A stretch of DNA of 64,000 bases from G963674665 sp963674665 (GCA_963674665.2 CAXXPL010000014.1:62001-126000), one strand, 5' to 3'. Numbered from the stretch's first letter, positions 18,278 through 27,557 are shown. Numbers and translations: made by a program. The notes: generated from the letters alone by a model not told the origin.

Positions 18278-19057
18278 CTAGGAGGCCGATTTCATGATGA
18301 AGGAGAACATGGGATCGAACCGGACGATGAAGTCCCTGAGATATATGGACAGCATGGTGAAAACGGCGCCGAGAAAGAAAAAACCCACGCTGATCTTCAG
18401 GGGGAAACCCAGCATGAGGATGTTCATCTGCGGCGCGGCGCGGCCGATCAGGGCCAGGGCCAGGTCCACCAGGAACAGCGCCGCCATTGTGGGGGCGGCG
18501 ATGCGCACCGCCAGCACGAACAACTGCTTGGAAAAGCCCAGCACATTGGTCATGAGGGTCTCGGAGATGAACAACCCGCCCGGAGGCACGAGGTCGAAGC
18601 TCAGGGTCAGGGCGCGCAGCAGGTAGAGGTGGCCGTTGAGGGCCAGGAACGTCATGATGGCCACCATGTAGAGGAAGTGGGCGGTCACGGCCTCGCTGGT
18701 GCCTGTCTCCGGGTTCACCACGTTGACCATGGCGAAGCCCATCTGAAAGCCGATGATCTGCCCGCCGGTCTGGATGGCGCCGAAGATGAAACCCACCATC
18801 AACCCGAGGATCAAGCCCAGAATGGCCTCGCCCAGCATCATGATGATGATGTCGATGGGGTGCCCCGGCAGGGCGCTGCCGGCAAAAGAGAGCTTGGGCC
18901 AGAGCGCCAGTGTCATGACAAGGCATATCGCAACCTTGACGGACTTTGGGATGGAGTCCCCGCCGAAGAAAGGCAGCAAAAACATGACCAGGCTTATCCT
19001 GATCAGGGTGAGCAGGAAGCTCGTGAACTGGGCGGGGTCTACGTTGAAGATGTCCAT
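18278..19057 (-). CDS. fliR: Flagellar export gate protein FliR
   Basis: 259-residue polytopic membrane protein of the export gate, with about six hydrophobic helices. Family motifs are visible: FFGGDSIPKSVKVAICLVM near the N-terminus and GEAILGLILGLMVGFIFGA. The start is ATG 19057 (MDIFNVDPAQF); an in-frame GTG at 19063 is an alternative, and neither has a strong ribosome site. It is the first gene of the minus-strand flagellar operon that runs to 9663. No classic sigma-54 or sigma-28 promoter was recognised in the 155 bases upstream. The partners fliP and fliQ are not in the window. Confidence 0.94.
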   Translation of the reverse strand: MDIFNVDPAQFTSFLLTLIRISLVMFLLPFFGGDSIPKSVKVAICLVMTLALWPKLSFAGSALPGHPIDIIIMMLGEAILGLILGLMVGFIFGAIQTGGQIIGFQMGFAMVNVVNPETGTSEAVTAHFLYMVAIMTFLALNGHLYLLRALTLSFDLVPPGGLFISETLMTNVLGFSKQLFVLAVRIAAPTMAALFLVDLALALIGRAAPQMNILMLGFPLKISVGFFFLGAVFTMLSIYLRDFIVRFDPMFSFIMKSAS

Positions 19058-19212
19058 GCACACCGGAAAGCAAAATCCGGGCCACGGAAATGCGTGGACA
19101 TCAAGGCGAATACGGGGGCGCGGCGCTCAGGAAGGAACCATGGCGACAAGGTTTTCGGGAAGGGGGCCGGGGGAAATTCCCTTTTCAGAGGAAAGTTTCC
19201 CTGGTTGGCTCT

Positions 19213-20103
19213 TCAATCCCCCCCTCCCATGATCTCCCGGGCCAGCTCCATGAAGCGGGTCAGCAGGGGGGAGCACCACTTGTCCGCGTGCCAGATCATG
19301 AGTACCGACGTCTCCAGACCGTCCTCCTCCCAGGGCAGGCGCACCAACGCCCCTCGTTCGATCTCGTCGCGCACCGCCACCTCCGGGCACAAGCTCAGGC
19401 CCACCCCCTTGTACAGGCAGTGTCGCAGGCCCTTTGAGTTGGAGAACACGAGGATTCTGGGGGCCACATGCTGTTCTTCGAGCGACCGCTCGAAATCCAT
19501 CTTGTAGCTTCAGTCGGTTCTGCTCAGCAGCACTGTCTCCCCGTGCAGATCCCGGGTGGCCAGGCACGGCCTCCCGGTCAAGTGATGCCTCGGAGCGGCC
19601 ACAAGCACGAGCTGTTCGGTGCGCATGGCGTGGATGTTCACCTCCCCCTGGTTGTACTGGTCCATGAGCAGGAACGCCAAGTCTATGCGTCCCGTGTTGA
19701 GTTCCTCGCGCAACTGCTGATCGTCGCAGTTGATGAACTTGAGCCCGACCCCGGGTTTTTCCTTGTGGAAGCGCCGCACCATCTCCGGCATATAGACCTC
19801 GGCCAGAGTGTCCGGCACGCGGATGGTCAGCGCCCCCTGGGAGTAATCCCCCTGAGCGAACTCGGCGCCGATCTCCCGTGTCATCTGATCCATGCGCCAG
19901 GCATAGGCCTGAAGCTTTGCTCCGGCCTCAGTGAGAATGACGCGGCGGCCTATGCGGTCGAACAGCTTGACGCCTAGCTCCTCCTCGAGACCGCGAATCT
20001 GCGCGGAAACCGAGGACTGGGCAAGATGCAGCTGGTCCGCCGCGCGAGTAAAGCTCAGATTGCCGGCCACCACCAGAAATGTTCTCAATTGTCTGAATTC
20101 CAA
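19213..20103 (-). CDS. LysR-type regulator with in-frame UGA (probable selenoprotein)
   Basis: Read from TTG 20103 (GGAG six bases upstream) through an in-frame TGA at 19510-19512, this encodes 296 residues, normal LysR length. Residues 1-60 are the winged helix (FTRAADQLHLAQSSVSAQIR). The rest is a LysR substrate-binding domain. The UGA is codon 198, in LLSRTD-U-SYKMDFE; this region of LysR proteins commonly reads with a Cys before SY. A SECIS-type hairpin starts 15 bases after the UGA. Both sides continue as good LysR sequence in one frame, so a single nonsense mutation is possible but less likely. From memory, NCBI describes a selenium metabolism-associated LysR family. It is divergent from a C_GCAxxG_C_C gene with three operator-like boxes between. 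Confidence 0.85.
19477..19494 (-). promoter_or_regulatory. Bacterial SECIS-type hairpin in the LysR gene
   Basis: On the coding strand, UUCGAGC-GGUC-GCUCGAA forms a perfect 7-pair stem with a GGUC apical loop. It begins 15 bases after the UGA codon, so the loop starts 22 bases after it. Bacterial SECIS elements sit immediately downstream of the UGA with a G/U-containing apical loop; the E. coli fdhF element also has GGUC in its loop. This is the main evidence for selenocysteine insertion. Confidence 0.75.
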
Positions 20104-20120
20104 GTCCTTCTCCGGAGTTG

Positions 20121-20197
20121 ATCGTTTGGGACGATGCGGTCCATCGAAACTAATCGTTTGTATCGATTGGTTCAGAGTATTAATCGTGTATATCGAT
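20121..20197. promoter_or_regulatory. Three ATCG-N7-CGAT boxes (LysR T-N11-A type operators)
   Basis: The motif ATCG-N7-CGAT occurs at 20121-20135, 20153-20167 and 20183-20197, spaced 32 and 30 bases apart (about three helical turns). Each contains the T-N11-A core of LysR-family sites. The array lies between the divergent LysR (start 20103) and C_GCAxxG_C_C gene (start near 20220-20232). The first box lies 18 bases upstream of the LysR start, suggesting autoregulation. Binding by this LysR is inferred. Confidence 0.7.
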
Positions 20198-20231
20198 AAT
20201 TTCAACCCGAGAGGTAACCATAAACAATCTC

Positions 20232-20651
20232 TTGATATTGAGTCCGGATATCGCCGCCGAACGGGCGGCCAATCTTTTCGGAAACGGATTTCATTGTGCC
20301 GAGGCCGTTGTCACTGCCGTTCTGGAGGCGCTGGCGCAGGATCCCGCCTTGGCCGCGTCCCATGCCACGGCCTTTGGCGGTGGCATGGGTCGTAGCTTCA
20401 AGGAGACGTGCGGCGCGCTCACCGGCGGCCTCATCGCGGTGGGGCACATGCACGGCCGCCACGCTCCCGGAGGGAGTTGGGATGTTCCTGCGCAAATCGG
20501 CGCCGAGCTTCGGCAGCGCTTCCTCGATGCTTTTGGTTGCACCGGCTGCCAGGAACTGCGACCAGGTGTCGACGCCGGGAAGGAGGAAGAGGAGTGTCGG
20601 GGGATGGTGGCGACAACGGTACGCTCCGCGTTGGAGCTGTTGGCTGAATAG
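20232..20651 (+). CDS. C_GCAxxG_C_C family protein (probable redox protein)
   Basis: 139-residue cysteine-rich protein. The family pattern is visible: GFHCAEAV near residue 19, the glycine-rich GGGMGRSFKETCGALTGG near 50-65, then FGCTGCQEL near 102 and EECRGMV near 122. The conserved cysteines suggest a metal or redox centre; the biochemical role of the family is not established to my knowledge. The start is unclear. TTG 20232 lies 17 bases from the GAGG at 20211-20214, while an in-frame ATA at 20220 sits at ideal spacing. It is divergent from the selenocysteine-type LysR and likely its target. Confidence 0.75.
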   Translation: MILSPDIAAERAANLFGNGFHCAEAVVTAVLEALAQDPALAASHATAFGGGMGRSFKETCGALTGGLIAVGHMHGRHAPGGSWDVPAQIGAELRQRFLDAFGCTGCQELRPGVDAGKEEEECRGMVATTVRSALELLAE

Positions 20652-20790
20652 GGTGTTGCCAAAGGCGATTGCGAGGGGGAGCTCCTTTGAATCGGGGTTC
20701 CCCGTCACGTTCAATGACACGCCCGCGCACATCCGGTACGCGGAGATACAAGCATGCTGCAGTTTCTAAGGAGGTCGGGGGTGGTAAGGC

Positions 20791-22563
20791 TCAATCCAGG
20801 GTCTTGAGCATCATCTCCACGGCCTTTTCCTCGGGCAAGGGGCGGGAGAACATGAAGCCCTGGCCGTATTCGCAGCCCAGGCCCAGCAGAAAGTCACGCT
20901 GGGACTCCTTTTCCACGCCCTCGGCCACCACCTTCAGCCCCAGGGTGTGGGCCAAGCTCACGATGGCCTTGACAATGGCCTGGTTCTCGGGGCGCTGGTC
21001 CAGGGAGCGCACGAAGCTGATGTCCACCTTCAGGGCGTCCAGGGGGAAACGCTGCAGATAGCTCATGGAGGAGTAGCCGGTGCCGAAGTCGTCGATGGAG
21101 ATGGTGATTCCGTTGCTCTTGAGGCGCTGGAGTCTGTCCACGGCGCTGGCCGCGTTCTCCATGATGGCGGTTTCGGTGATCTCCAGGCGCAGATGCTCAG
21201 GGGGCAGGTCGTTGTTCTCCAGGGCGCGCTTGACATGCTCCAGTAGATCGGGCTGGGAGAACTGCTTGCCGGAGATGTTCACCGCCAGGTACAGGCCGTT
21301 GGCGCTGGGAATCGCCCGGCGCCAGCCCGCCATGATGGCGCAGGAGCGGTCCAGGACCCAGCGCCCTATCTGGACGATGAGCCCGGTCTCCTCCGCAAGG
21401 GGGATGAACTCCATGGGCGAAATGAGACCGCGTCCGGGGTGCAGCCAGCGAATCAGGGCCTCGAACCCTCTGAGCAGACCGTCCTCGAGCCCCACCACGG
21501 GCTGGAACTCCAGGTAGAACTCGTTGTTGGAGACGGCCTTGCGCAGGTCGTTCTCCAGGAACATTTGCTGGATGGCCTGCTCCAGCATCCGGGAGTTGAA
21601 GACCTTTATCCGGTCGCGTCCGGCCATCTTGGCCCGGTGCATGGCGATGTTGGCGTTTTGCAGAAGGTCTTCGGGCTGCTTGTTGTCATTGGAGGTGAGC
21701 ACCACGCCGATGCTGCAGGTGAGCTGGATGTCGTACCCATCCAGGAAAACCGGGTCCATGAACATCTCGCGCACCCTGCGCACTATGTTCACTGCCTCGC
21801 GCGGGGAGGTGAGCTCTTCCATGAGCAGCACGAACTCGTCACCGCCGTAGCGGGACACAGTGTCCAGCCCCCTCATGCATCCCTTGAGCTTTTTGCCCAC
21901 TTCGATGAGCACCTTGTCGCCAAAGGAATGGCCAAGGCTGTCGTTGATGATCTTGAAGCGGTCCAGGTCCACGAAAGCCACAGAGAAAAAGTAGTTATCC
22001 CTGCGCTGGGAGCGCTCCATGCATTGGCGGATGCGGTCCAGGCACAGGGTTCTGTTGGCGAGTCCGGTGAGGGGGTCGTGCAGGGCCTGGTACTTCAGGG
22101 CCTCCTGGGATTTCTGGAGCTGGGAGACGGTCTGCTCGAGCTGCAAAGTGGTTTCCTGAAGGCTGCGCTTCTTTCGGTGCAGTTCGACAAAGACCTTGAC
22201 CTTGCTGGTGAGTATGTCCGGTTCCACGGGCTTGAACAGATAGTCCACGGCGCCGAGCTCGTACCCCTTGAAGACGTGGCGTTGCTCCTTGTTGATGGCC
22301 GTGACGAAGATGATGGGCAGGTTTTGCGTGTGCTCGTGCTGCCTAATTATTTCCGCTACCTGGAAACCATCCAAATCCGGCATCATTATATCGAGCAGAA
22401 CGACGGCGACATCGTGTTTCAGGACGAGTTCGATCGCCTCCTGTCCGTTGTGGGCGGAAATGATGTTTACGTCCCCGAGTTTCTTGAGGATGCCTTCGAG
22501 CAGGATGAGATTGACCCGTTCGTCATCCACTATAAGAATATCGATTACTTCTGACAACGCCAC
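20791..22563 (-). CDS. Receiver-GGDEF-EAL c-di-GMP response regulator
   Basis: 590-residue cytoplasmic protein. The receiver (1-125) has phospho-acceptor D58 (VVLLDIMMPD). A coiled coil follows (about 125-160), then a GGDEF domain with an intact RYGGDEF active site and an EAL domain with intact FEALIRW, and the later DDFGTGYSS and E-V-VAEGVE motifs. Both synthesis and hydrolysis of c-di-GMP therefore look possible; net activity cannot be told from sequence. It is transcribed alone, with 181 bases to the upstream gene. It could be a partner of the SiaC-like proteins at 1615 and 9076, which in Pseudomonas act on a diguanylate cyclase, but there is no direct sequence evidence. Confidence 0.93.
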   Translation of the reverse strand: MALSEVIDILIVDDERVNLILLEGILKKLGDVNIISAHNGQEAIELVLKHDVAVVLLDIMMPDLDGFQVAEIIRQHEHTQNLPIIFVTAINKEQRHVFKGYELGAVDYLFKPVEPDILTSKVKVFVELHRKKRSLQETTLQLEQTVSQLQKSQEALKYQALHDPLTGLANRTLCLDRIRQCMERSQRRDNYFFSVAFVDLDRFKIINDSLGHSFGDKVLIEVGKKLKGCMRGLDTVSRYGGDEFVLLMEELTSPREAVNIVRRVREMFMDPVFLDGYDIQLTCSIGVVLTSNDNKQPEDLLQNANIAMHRAKMAGRDRIKVFNSRMLEQAIQQMFLENDLRKAVSNNEFYLEFQPVVGLEDGLLRGFEALIRWLHPGRGLISPMEFIPLAEETGLIVQIGRWVLDRSCAIMAGWRRAIPSANGLYLAVNISGKQFSQPDLLEHVKRALENNDLPPEHLRLEITETAIMENAASAVDRLQRLKSNGITISIDDFGTGYSSMSYLQRFPLDALKVDISFVRSLDQRPENQAIVKAIVSLAHTLGLKVVAEGVEKESQRDFLLGLGCEYGQGFMFSRPLPEEKAVEMMLKTLD

Positions 22564-22744
22564 TCTCCCTGTTACCCCAGATATACATAATCAGCGCAAT
22601 GGTGGCAACAGCATACATCAAGATAGCGGCTGGAGCCGCCGCCATATGCGCTTTCGTTTCAGGACATCAAGTGAAGAGTAAATATTGATTTGTTGGACAG
22701 GTCAAGAGGCGGATTTCTTGTAGGGGATATCCTTCAAAAGTCAT

Positions 22745-24631
22745 TTATGGGGCGTATTCAGGGAGGACTTTGGAAAGCAAGCTCCTGATACCTTCGGCAT
22801 CCCGGCTCCGGGCGGCTTCTTCCAATTCGCCGAGTACTGGACGCAGTTCCGCTAGGCTTTTTGTCGCCGTGGCATTGCCTCTGAGCACGAAAATCTGTGA
22901 ATGCACTGTGCCTGCTGCCTGCTCCCCGGGGCCCAACAGCTCCTCCTGCATCTTTTCCCCCGGCCTCAGGCCGATGTACTTGATGGCCACGTCCTTGTCC
23001 GGCTCGAGCCCGGACAGCCTGATCAGGTCCCGGGCCATGTCCGCGATGCGCACGGGGCGCCCCATCCGAAGCACGTGGATCTCACCGTCACGCCCCAGCC
23101 CGGCGGTATCGAGAATGAGGCCGCAGGCCTCCTCCACGGTCATGAAGAATCGGACCACGTCAGGGTGTGTCACGGTAACAGGGCCGCCGCGTTCGATCTG
23201 CCCCCGGAACAGGGGCACCACCGACCCGGATGAACCCAGGACATTGCCGAAGCGTACCGCCGTGAGCATGGCCTTGGATTCCGCGCCGTGGGCCTGGAGC
23301 AGCAGTTCACACAAGCGTTTGCTGGCACCCATGACGCTTCCGGGGCGCACGGCCTTGTCCGTGGAGACCAGGACGAGGCGCTCCACTCCCGGTTCCCCGT
23401 CTGCCAGGTCCAGAAGCGCGGCGGTGGTCAGGATGTTGTTGAACACGGCCTCCCAGGGTTGGGACTCGAGCATGGGGACGTGCTTGTAGGCCGCGGCGTG
23501 AAAAATGACCTGCGGCTTGTGCTCCCTCATGATCCTGGCCAGCCAGGCCCGATGCTGCAGGTTACCCAGCAGAGGTACGTGGTTTGAAAAGCCCTGGAAA
23601 TGCTCCAGCTCCATCTGCAGGTTGTAGAGCCCGGCCTCGTTCATATCCAGGAGCAGGAGCTTTTCCGGAGCATATGCCGCGATCTGGCGGCAGAGTTCCG
23701 AACCTATGGAGCCCCCAGCGCCCGTTACCAGAACCCGCTTGTTCTCGAGCACCGCCCCGATGCGCTTCATGTCCAGGGTTGCCGGGTTGCGCCCCAGAAG
23801 ATCCCGGAAGTCCACGTCCCGAAGTGTCTTCAAGGAAACTGCGCCCTTTGCGATAAGCGACAGGGGGGGGATGGTCTTGGCCAGCAGGCCGGATTCCTCG
23901 CACAGGGTCACGATGCGCCGTAGCTCCTCGCCGTGCGCGTCCGGAATATCGATGAGCGCCGTGGTCACACCATGGCCATGGGAGCGCAGCCAGCCGGGCA
24001 GGTCGTCCACCGGGCCGAGGATGCGCACACCGTGCAGTCGCCGCCCCTGTGTGCCTCGGGTGTCGTCGAACACGGCCGCGATTTCCAGGCCGCTGTCCCT
24101 GTTGGAGAGCGCCTCGCGCAACAGCTGCTCCCCTGCCTGCCCCGCTCCGAGCAGAACGCAGCGGGTCCGCGCGGGAGCCAGCCGACGAGCCAGTCCCGAT
24201 GGCAGCAAGGAACAGGGGCTGCTGTGCCATACCCGCACGCACAGCCTGGGAGCCGCCACCAGGATCACGGTGTAGAGCCAATCCAGGATGAACACCGAGC
24301 GGGACATGCCGTGAAAGCTGTGGGTGAACTGCAGTCCCACAAGGACGAGCAGGGACGCGGCCGTGGCGCCCTTGAGCAGCTGCAACAGATCCGAGATTGA
24401 GGTGTAGCGCCAGATGCTCTTGTACAGTCCGGCAATGGTGAAACAGGCGATTTTGACCGCCGCCAGGACAAAGACGAGGTCGCGAAAGAAGATCCACTGA
24501 TGGGGGGGGATGCCGCCCTCGAAGCGGGTCATGTAGGCCAGCCAGTGGGCCAGGATCACCAGAGCGGCGTCAAGGGGGGGCTGATACAGCCACTGAGGCG
24601 TGGGAGTCCGCCCGCTTCCCTGTGCGCTCAC
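22745..24631 (-). CDS. FlaA1/WbpM/CapD-like membrane sugar-nucleotide dehydratase
   Basis: 628-residue polysaccharide biosynthesis protein. About four transmembrane helices lie in residues 15-130, a first Rossmann-like domain at about 150-260, then the catalytic SDR domain with VTGAGGSIGSE at about 293. AAYKHVPMLE and STDKAVRP...MGASKR are the active-site signatures of UDP-GlcNAc 4,6-dehydratases of the WbpM type. It starts with GTG 24631, overlapping the kinase stop (GTGA), so it is translationally coupled to a two-component pair. This suggests the RR-HK pair controls an envelope polysaccharide or O-antigen step. Substrate is inferred from family. Confidence 0.88.
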   Translation of the reverse strand: MSAQGSGRTPTPQWLYQPPLDAALVILAHWLAYMTRFEGGIPPHQWIFFRDLVFVLAAVKIACFTIAGLYKSIWRYTSISDLLQLLKGATAASLLVLVGLQFTHSFHGMSRSVFILDWLYTVILVAAPRLCVRVWHSSPCSLLPSGLARRLAPARTRCVLLGAGQAGEQLLREALSNRDSGLEIAAVFDDTRGTQGRRLHGVRILGPVDDLPGWLRSHGHGVTTALIDIPDAHGEELRRIVTLCEESGLLAKTIPPLSLIAKGAVSLKTLRDVDFRDLLGRNPATLDMKRIGAVLENKRVLVTGAGGSIGSELCRQIAAYAPEKLLLLDMNEAGLYNLQMELEHFQGFSNHVPLLGNLQHRAWLARIMREHKPQVIFHAAAYKHVPMLESQPWEAVFNNILTTAALLDLADGEPGVERLVLVSTDKAVRPGSVMGASKRLCELLLQAHGAESKAMLTAVRFGNVLGSSGSVVPLFRGQIERGGPVTVTHPDVVRFFMTVEEACGLILDTAGLGRDGEIHVLRMGRPVRIADMARDLIRLSGLEPDKDVAIKYIGLRPGEKMQEELLGPGEQAAGTVHSQIFVLRGNATATKSLAELRPVLGELEEAARSRDAEGIRSLLSKVLPEYAP

Positions 24632-26835
24632 ACCTTCTCCTCCCGTTCTTGCGCCAGGGCCGGAAGTTCCATGGTGATGGAGCAGCCAGCGTCCTCGTTG
24701 TTGGTGGCGTTCACGCTCCCTCCCATGGCCGAGACGAAGCGCAGGACCAGGGCAAGGCCGATACCGGTGCCCTGGGTGCGGCGGGTGAGGGAGTTGTCCA
24801 CCCTGTAGAAATCCTCGAACACTTTTTTCAGGGCCTTTCTGGGGATGCCCGGGCCGGTGTCCGAGATGACTATGCGCACACGCTCCCCATCGGGGCGCAC
24901 CCAGATGGTGATCTCCTTGACGGCCTGGTCCTTGCCGAATTTCATGCTGTTTTCCAGCAGGTTCAACAGCACCTGGAGCATGACCTCCCTGTCATAGAGC
25001 AGATTCACGGGCTCCTCGTAGACCACGCGAAGCGTGAAACCCTCGCGCTGCAGCTTGTCCTGCATGAGCTGGGTTATCTCCGTGAGCACGTCCTCCAGGT
25101 TGCCTGGGTGCATGTTCAGGGCGCGTTGTTTGCGTTCCAGCTTGGAAAACTCGAGCACGTTCTGGATCAGCCTTGAGAGTCGCACGGTCTCGGAGTTCAG
25201 GATGGAGTAATAGTGCCGTCTTCGATCCGGGTCCCTGGCCATGCCCTGCTCCAGCATCTCGATGTAAAGCTTGATGTTGGTCAGGGGGGTCTTGATCTCG
25301 TGGGTCACGGAGGAGACGAAGCCGGCTCGCCGTTCCGAGAGGTCCAGCACCATGCGCGTGCTCTGGTAGATGGACAGGAGTCCGATGAGGATCACCACGG
25401 CCAGGATGGCCGTGACCCAGCCCAAAGTTTTCCTGCCCTCCGAGCGCGGGATGCTCTCGCACAGCAGAGTGGCCCTGAGAAACGAGAAAGGACGGGTGAA
25501 GTAGCGCTCCAGCACGAAGTCCCCGTTGCGCTCCCCGAGAGATGCGCCCACGTTCAGGATGGGGGCGCCCTGGTCCATCACCTCCAGGCTCAGGTGCGTG
25601 AACCGGGCCATGGGCTGGTCCTTGAAATAGTCGTCCATGAGATGCTGCAGGAAATCCCTGGCATCGAGCACAAAGCCCTGGCGGTAGATGCGGTTGGCGA
25701 TGACGATGCGGCGGAACACGAAGATCCATGAGTTTTCGATGAGCACGGACTGCATGGGGTCCACCTCGGCCTGGAAGGTGCGCGTCGGGGCGGCCTTTTG
25801 ACCGTTTCGCGGCTGATAGGAGTCCATGGTCGAGGGCTCCCCGTATTCCGAGGAGGATCCGAAGTTCATGGCATACTCGTTGTCCGCGTCGCCAGGCATG
25901 GCCGGAGCTCCGGCAACGATATCCGGAATCGTGGCGTTTTCCATCTGCTCGGGTACGGACTCGAACTCTTTGCGTTGCCGCTCGAGTTCCATCTCCTTGA
26001 GCACCTTTTTCAGCTCGGCTTCCTGAAGGCTCTCGCCTGATTTGTCCGCCACCTGCGACTTGCCGGGGGGCGGCGGCTTGGCCGCTTCGGTAGGCTTCTT
26101 GGATGCAGCGCCGTCCTTAGTTTCCGGGGGGGCATTTCCGGCCATGGTCTTGAGCTGGGAGGCGGTTACCTCTTCCACGCGGCGTTCGCTCATGCCTATT
26201 CGGGTGTTTTGCTTGGTCCTGCGCTGGTCCAGATAGCGGTCCGCCACATTGGGCAGCCCCTTTTGCTCGGCCTGCCCCGGAATCTTCACGCGCAGGTCCA
26301 GTGGGCTCTTTTTCACCACCTCCTTGCGCACCTCCTCCAGGGCCTGCTCCTTCACGATCTGCGCTTCATGCGGGAGTTCCTCCTGCATGAGGCGATCGGA
26401 CTCTCTGGCCTCGGCGAGCTGTTTTTCCCTCTTTTTCGCGGCCTCTCTGCGGCGGGCGTTGAACAGATTGTTGATCTTGTCCAGTTCGGCCTGTCGCTCC
26501 CGCTCCCCTTCCCTGGACAAGCTTCCGGCTCGAGGGATGACGGCCAGGTAACTGCCGTCCGGGTTGTTTTGCAGGTACCCCAAAAGATAGGATGCGTCGG
26601 CGAACTCCGCGCCGTACTCCGGATTCGAGCTGTATGCGTCCACGGGGCGGCGCTCCTCGCGTTGCACGAACAGGGCCAGCTCGTCTTCCATGTCGTTGAA
26701 AAGGGCTTCGGCGAAATAACGCAACTCCGCGGATTCTTCCCGCCGCAGGCTGATATTGGTGCGCACCACCAGGTAGGCCAGGGGCAGAGCCAGGGCGACG
26801 CTGAATATCAGGATGTAGAGCTTCAGTCTTCGCAA
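24628..26835 (-). CDS. Sensor histidine kinase with a large low-complexity extracytoplasmic domain
   Basis: 735-residue membrane kinase. TM1 is at about 7-25 and TM2 at about 478-498. The periplasmic part (about 450 residues) is unusually large. It includes a charged coiled-coil and Pro/Lys/Ala-rich stretch at about 105-340, rich in ERERQ, KPPPPGK and LKEMELERQRKE-type sequence. HisKA follows with phospho-acceptor H512 (VTHEIKTPL), then HATPase with DTGPGIP and GTGIGLAL. Its start overlaps the response regulator gene by 13 bases, and its stop overlaps the sugar dehydratase gene. No HAMP is obvious. The disordered insert could contact the cell wall or envelope; that is speculation. Confidence 0.9.
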   Translation of the reverse strand: MRRLKLYILIFSVALALPLAYLVVRTNISLRREESAELRYFAEALFNDMEDELALFVQREERRPVDAYSSNPEYGAEFADASYLLGYLQNNPDGSYLAVIPRAGSLSREGERERQAELDKINNLFNARRREAAKKREKQLAEARESDRLMQEELPHEAQIVKEQALEEVRKEVVKKSPLDLRVKIPGQAEQKGLPNVADRYLDQRRTKQNTRIGMSERRVEEVTASQLKTMAGNAPPETKDGAASKKPTEAAKPPPPGKSQVADKSGESLQEAELKKVLKEMELERQRKEFESVPEQMENATIPDIVAGAPAMPGDADNEYAMNFGSSSEYGEPSTMDSYQPRNGQKAAPTRTFQAEVDPMQSVLIENSWIFVFRRIVIANRIYRQGFVLDARDFLQHLMDDYFKDQPMARFTHLSLEVMDQGAPILNVGASLGERNGDFVLERYFTRPFSFLRATLLCESIPRSEGRKTLGWVTAILAVVILIGLLSIYQSTRMVLDLSERRAGFVSSVTHEIKTPLTNIKLYIEMLEQGMARDPDRRRHYYSILNSETVRLSRLIQNVLEFSKLERKQRALNMHPGNLEDVLTEITQLMQDKLQREGFTLRVVYEEPVNLLYDREVMLQVLLNLLENSMKFGKDQAVKEITIWVRPDGERVRIVISDTGPGIPRKALKKVFEDFYRVDNSLTRRTQGTGIGLALVLRFVSAMGGSVNATNNEDAGCSITMELPALAQEREEKV

Positions 26836-27557
26836 GCGGAGTCTCCATTGATTCCGTCACCGGATTCCGGAGCCAGGCGGTATCCCTCGCCGCGTATGGT
26901 CAGGATGACAGGATCCTCGCCCAGCAGCTGGGATATCTTCTTCCGCAGCTTCTGAATGTGGATGTCCACGGTGCGGGTCTCAATGTCCGCGTCGGCGTAG
27001 TGCCAGACCTGGGAGAGCAGCTCCTTCTTGCTCACGATGCGCTCTCTGTGCGTGCTGAGATAGGCGAAGATGTCCATCTCCCTGCGGGTGATGTCCATCT
27101 CCTCCTCGCCGTTGAATGCCTTGAGGGTGCTGGGATCGAAGGTCATCTCCCGGTAGCGCAGTGGCATGAGGTCCAGGGCCTTGCCGCTACGGCGGAGCAC
27201 CGCCTCGATTCGAGCCATGAGTTCGCGAATGGAAAAAGGCTTGCTGATGTAGTCGTCGGCCCCGGCCTTGAAACCGGAGAGCACGTCGTTCTCCGCTCCC
27301 TTGGCCGTGAGCATGACCACCGGCTGGGCTGGACGCTTGGCTCTCAGGTTCTTGCACACCGTGAACCCGTCCATGCCCGGAAGCATGACGTCCAGCAACA
27401 CCAGGTCGTATTCCCCGCTCAGGGCCTTTTCCAGCCCCTTTTCCCCATCCTCCTCGCCATCCGCCTCGAAACCATTGAACACGAGCACATCCAAAACGCC
27501 GCCGAGAATGGCCGGGTCGTCCTCCACCACGAGAATGTTGGCGCGAGCAGTGCGCAT
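26823..27557 (-). CDS. OmpR/PhoB-type response regulator
   Basis: 244-residue DNA-binding regulator. The receiver (about 5-120) carries VVEDDPA and phospho-acceptor Asp in LVLLDVMLPGMDG. The winged-helix output domain (about 140-235) shows the ITRREMDIFAYLS and TVDIHIQKLRKKI signatures. The start is ATG 27557, five bases after GGGAGG; an upstream ATG at 27605 lacks a ribosome site. It heads the operon RR-HK-sugar dehydratase, with overlapping junctions. Likely targets are in the same operon or envelope genes (inferred). Confidence 0.93.
   Translation of the reverse strand: MRTARANILVVEDDPAILGGVLDVLVFNGFEADGEEDGEKGLEKALSGEYDLVLLDVMLPGMDGFTVCKNLRAKRPAQPVVMLTAKGAENDVLSGFKAGADDYISKPFSIRELMARIEAVLRRSGKALDLMPLRYREMTFDPSTLKAFNGEEEMDITRREMDIFAYLSTHRERIVSKKELLSQVWHYADADIETRTVDIHIQKLRKKISQLLGEDPVILTIRGEGYRLAPESGDGINGDSACED

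Noticed and set aside
19213..20103. LysR gene as a simple pseudogene with a nonsense mutation
   Set aside because: The UGA replaces a position often Cys in LysR and is followed by a perfect SECIS-type hairpin, and no other damage is seen; selenocysteine fits better, though not proven.
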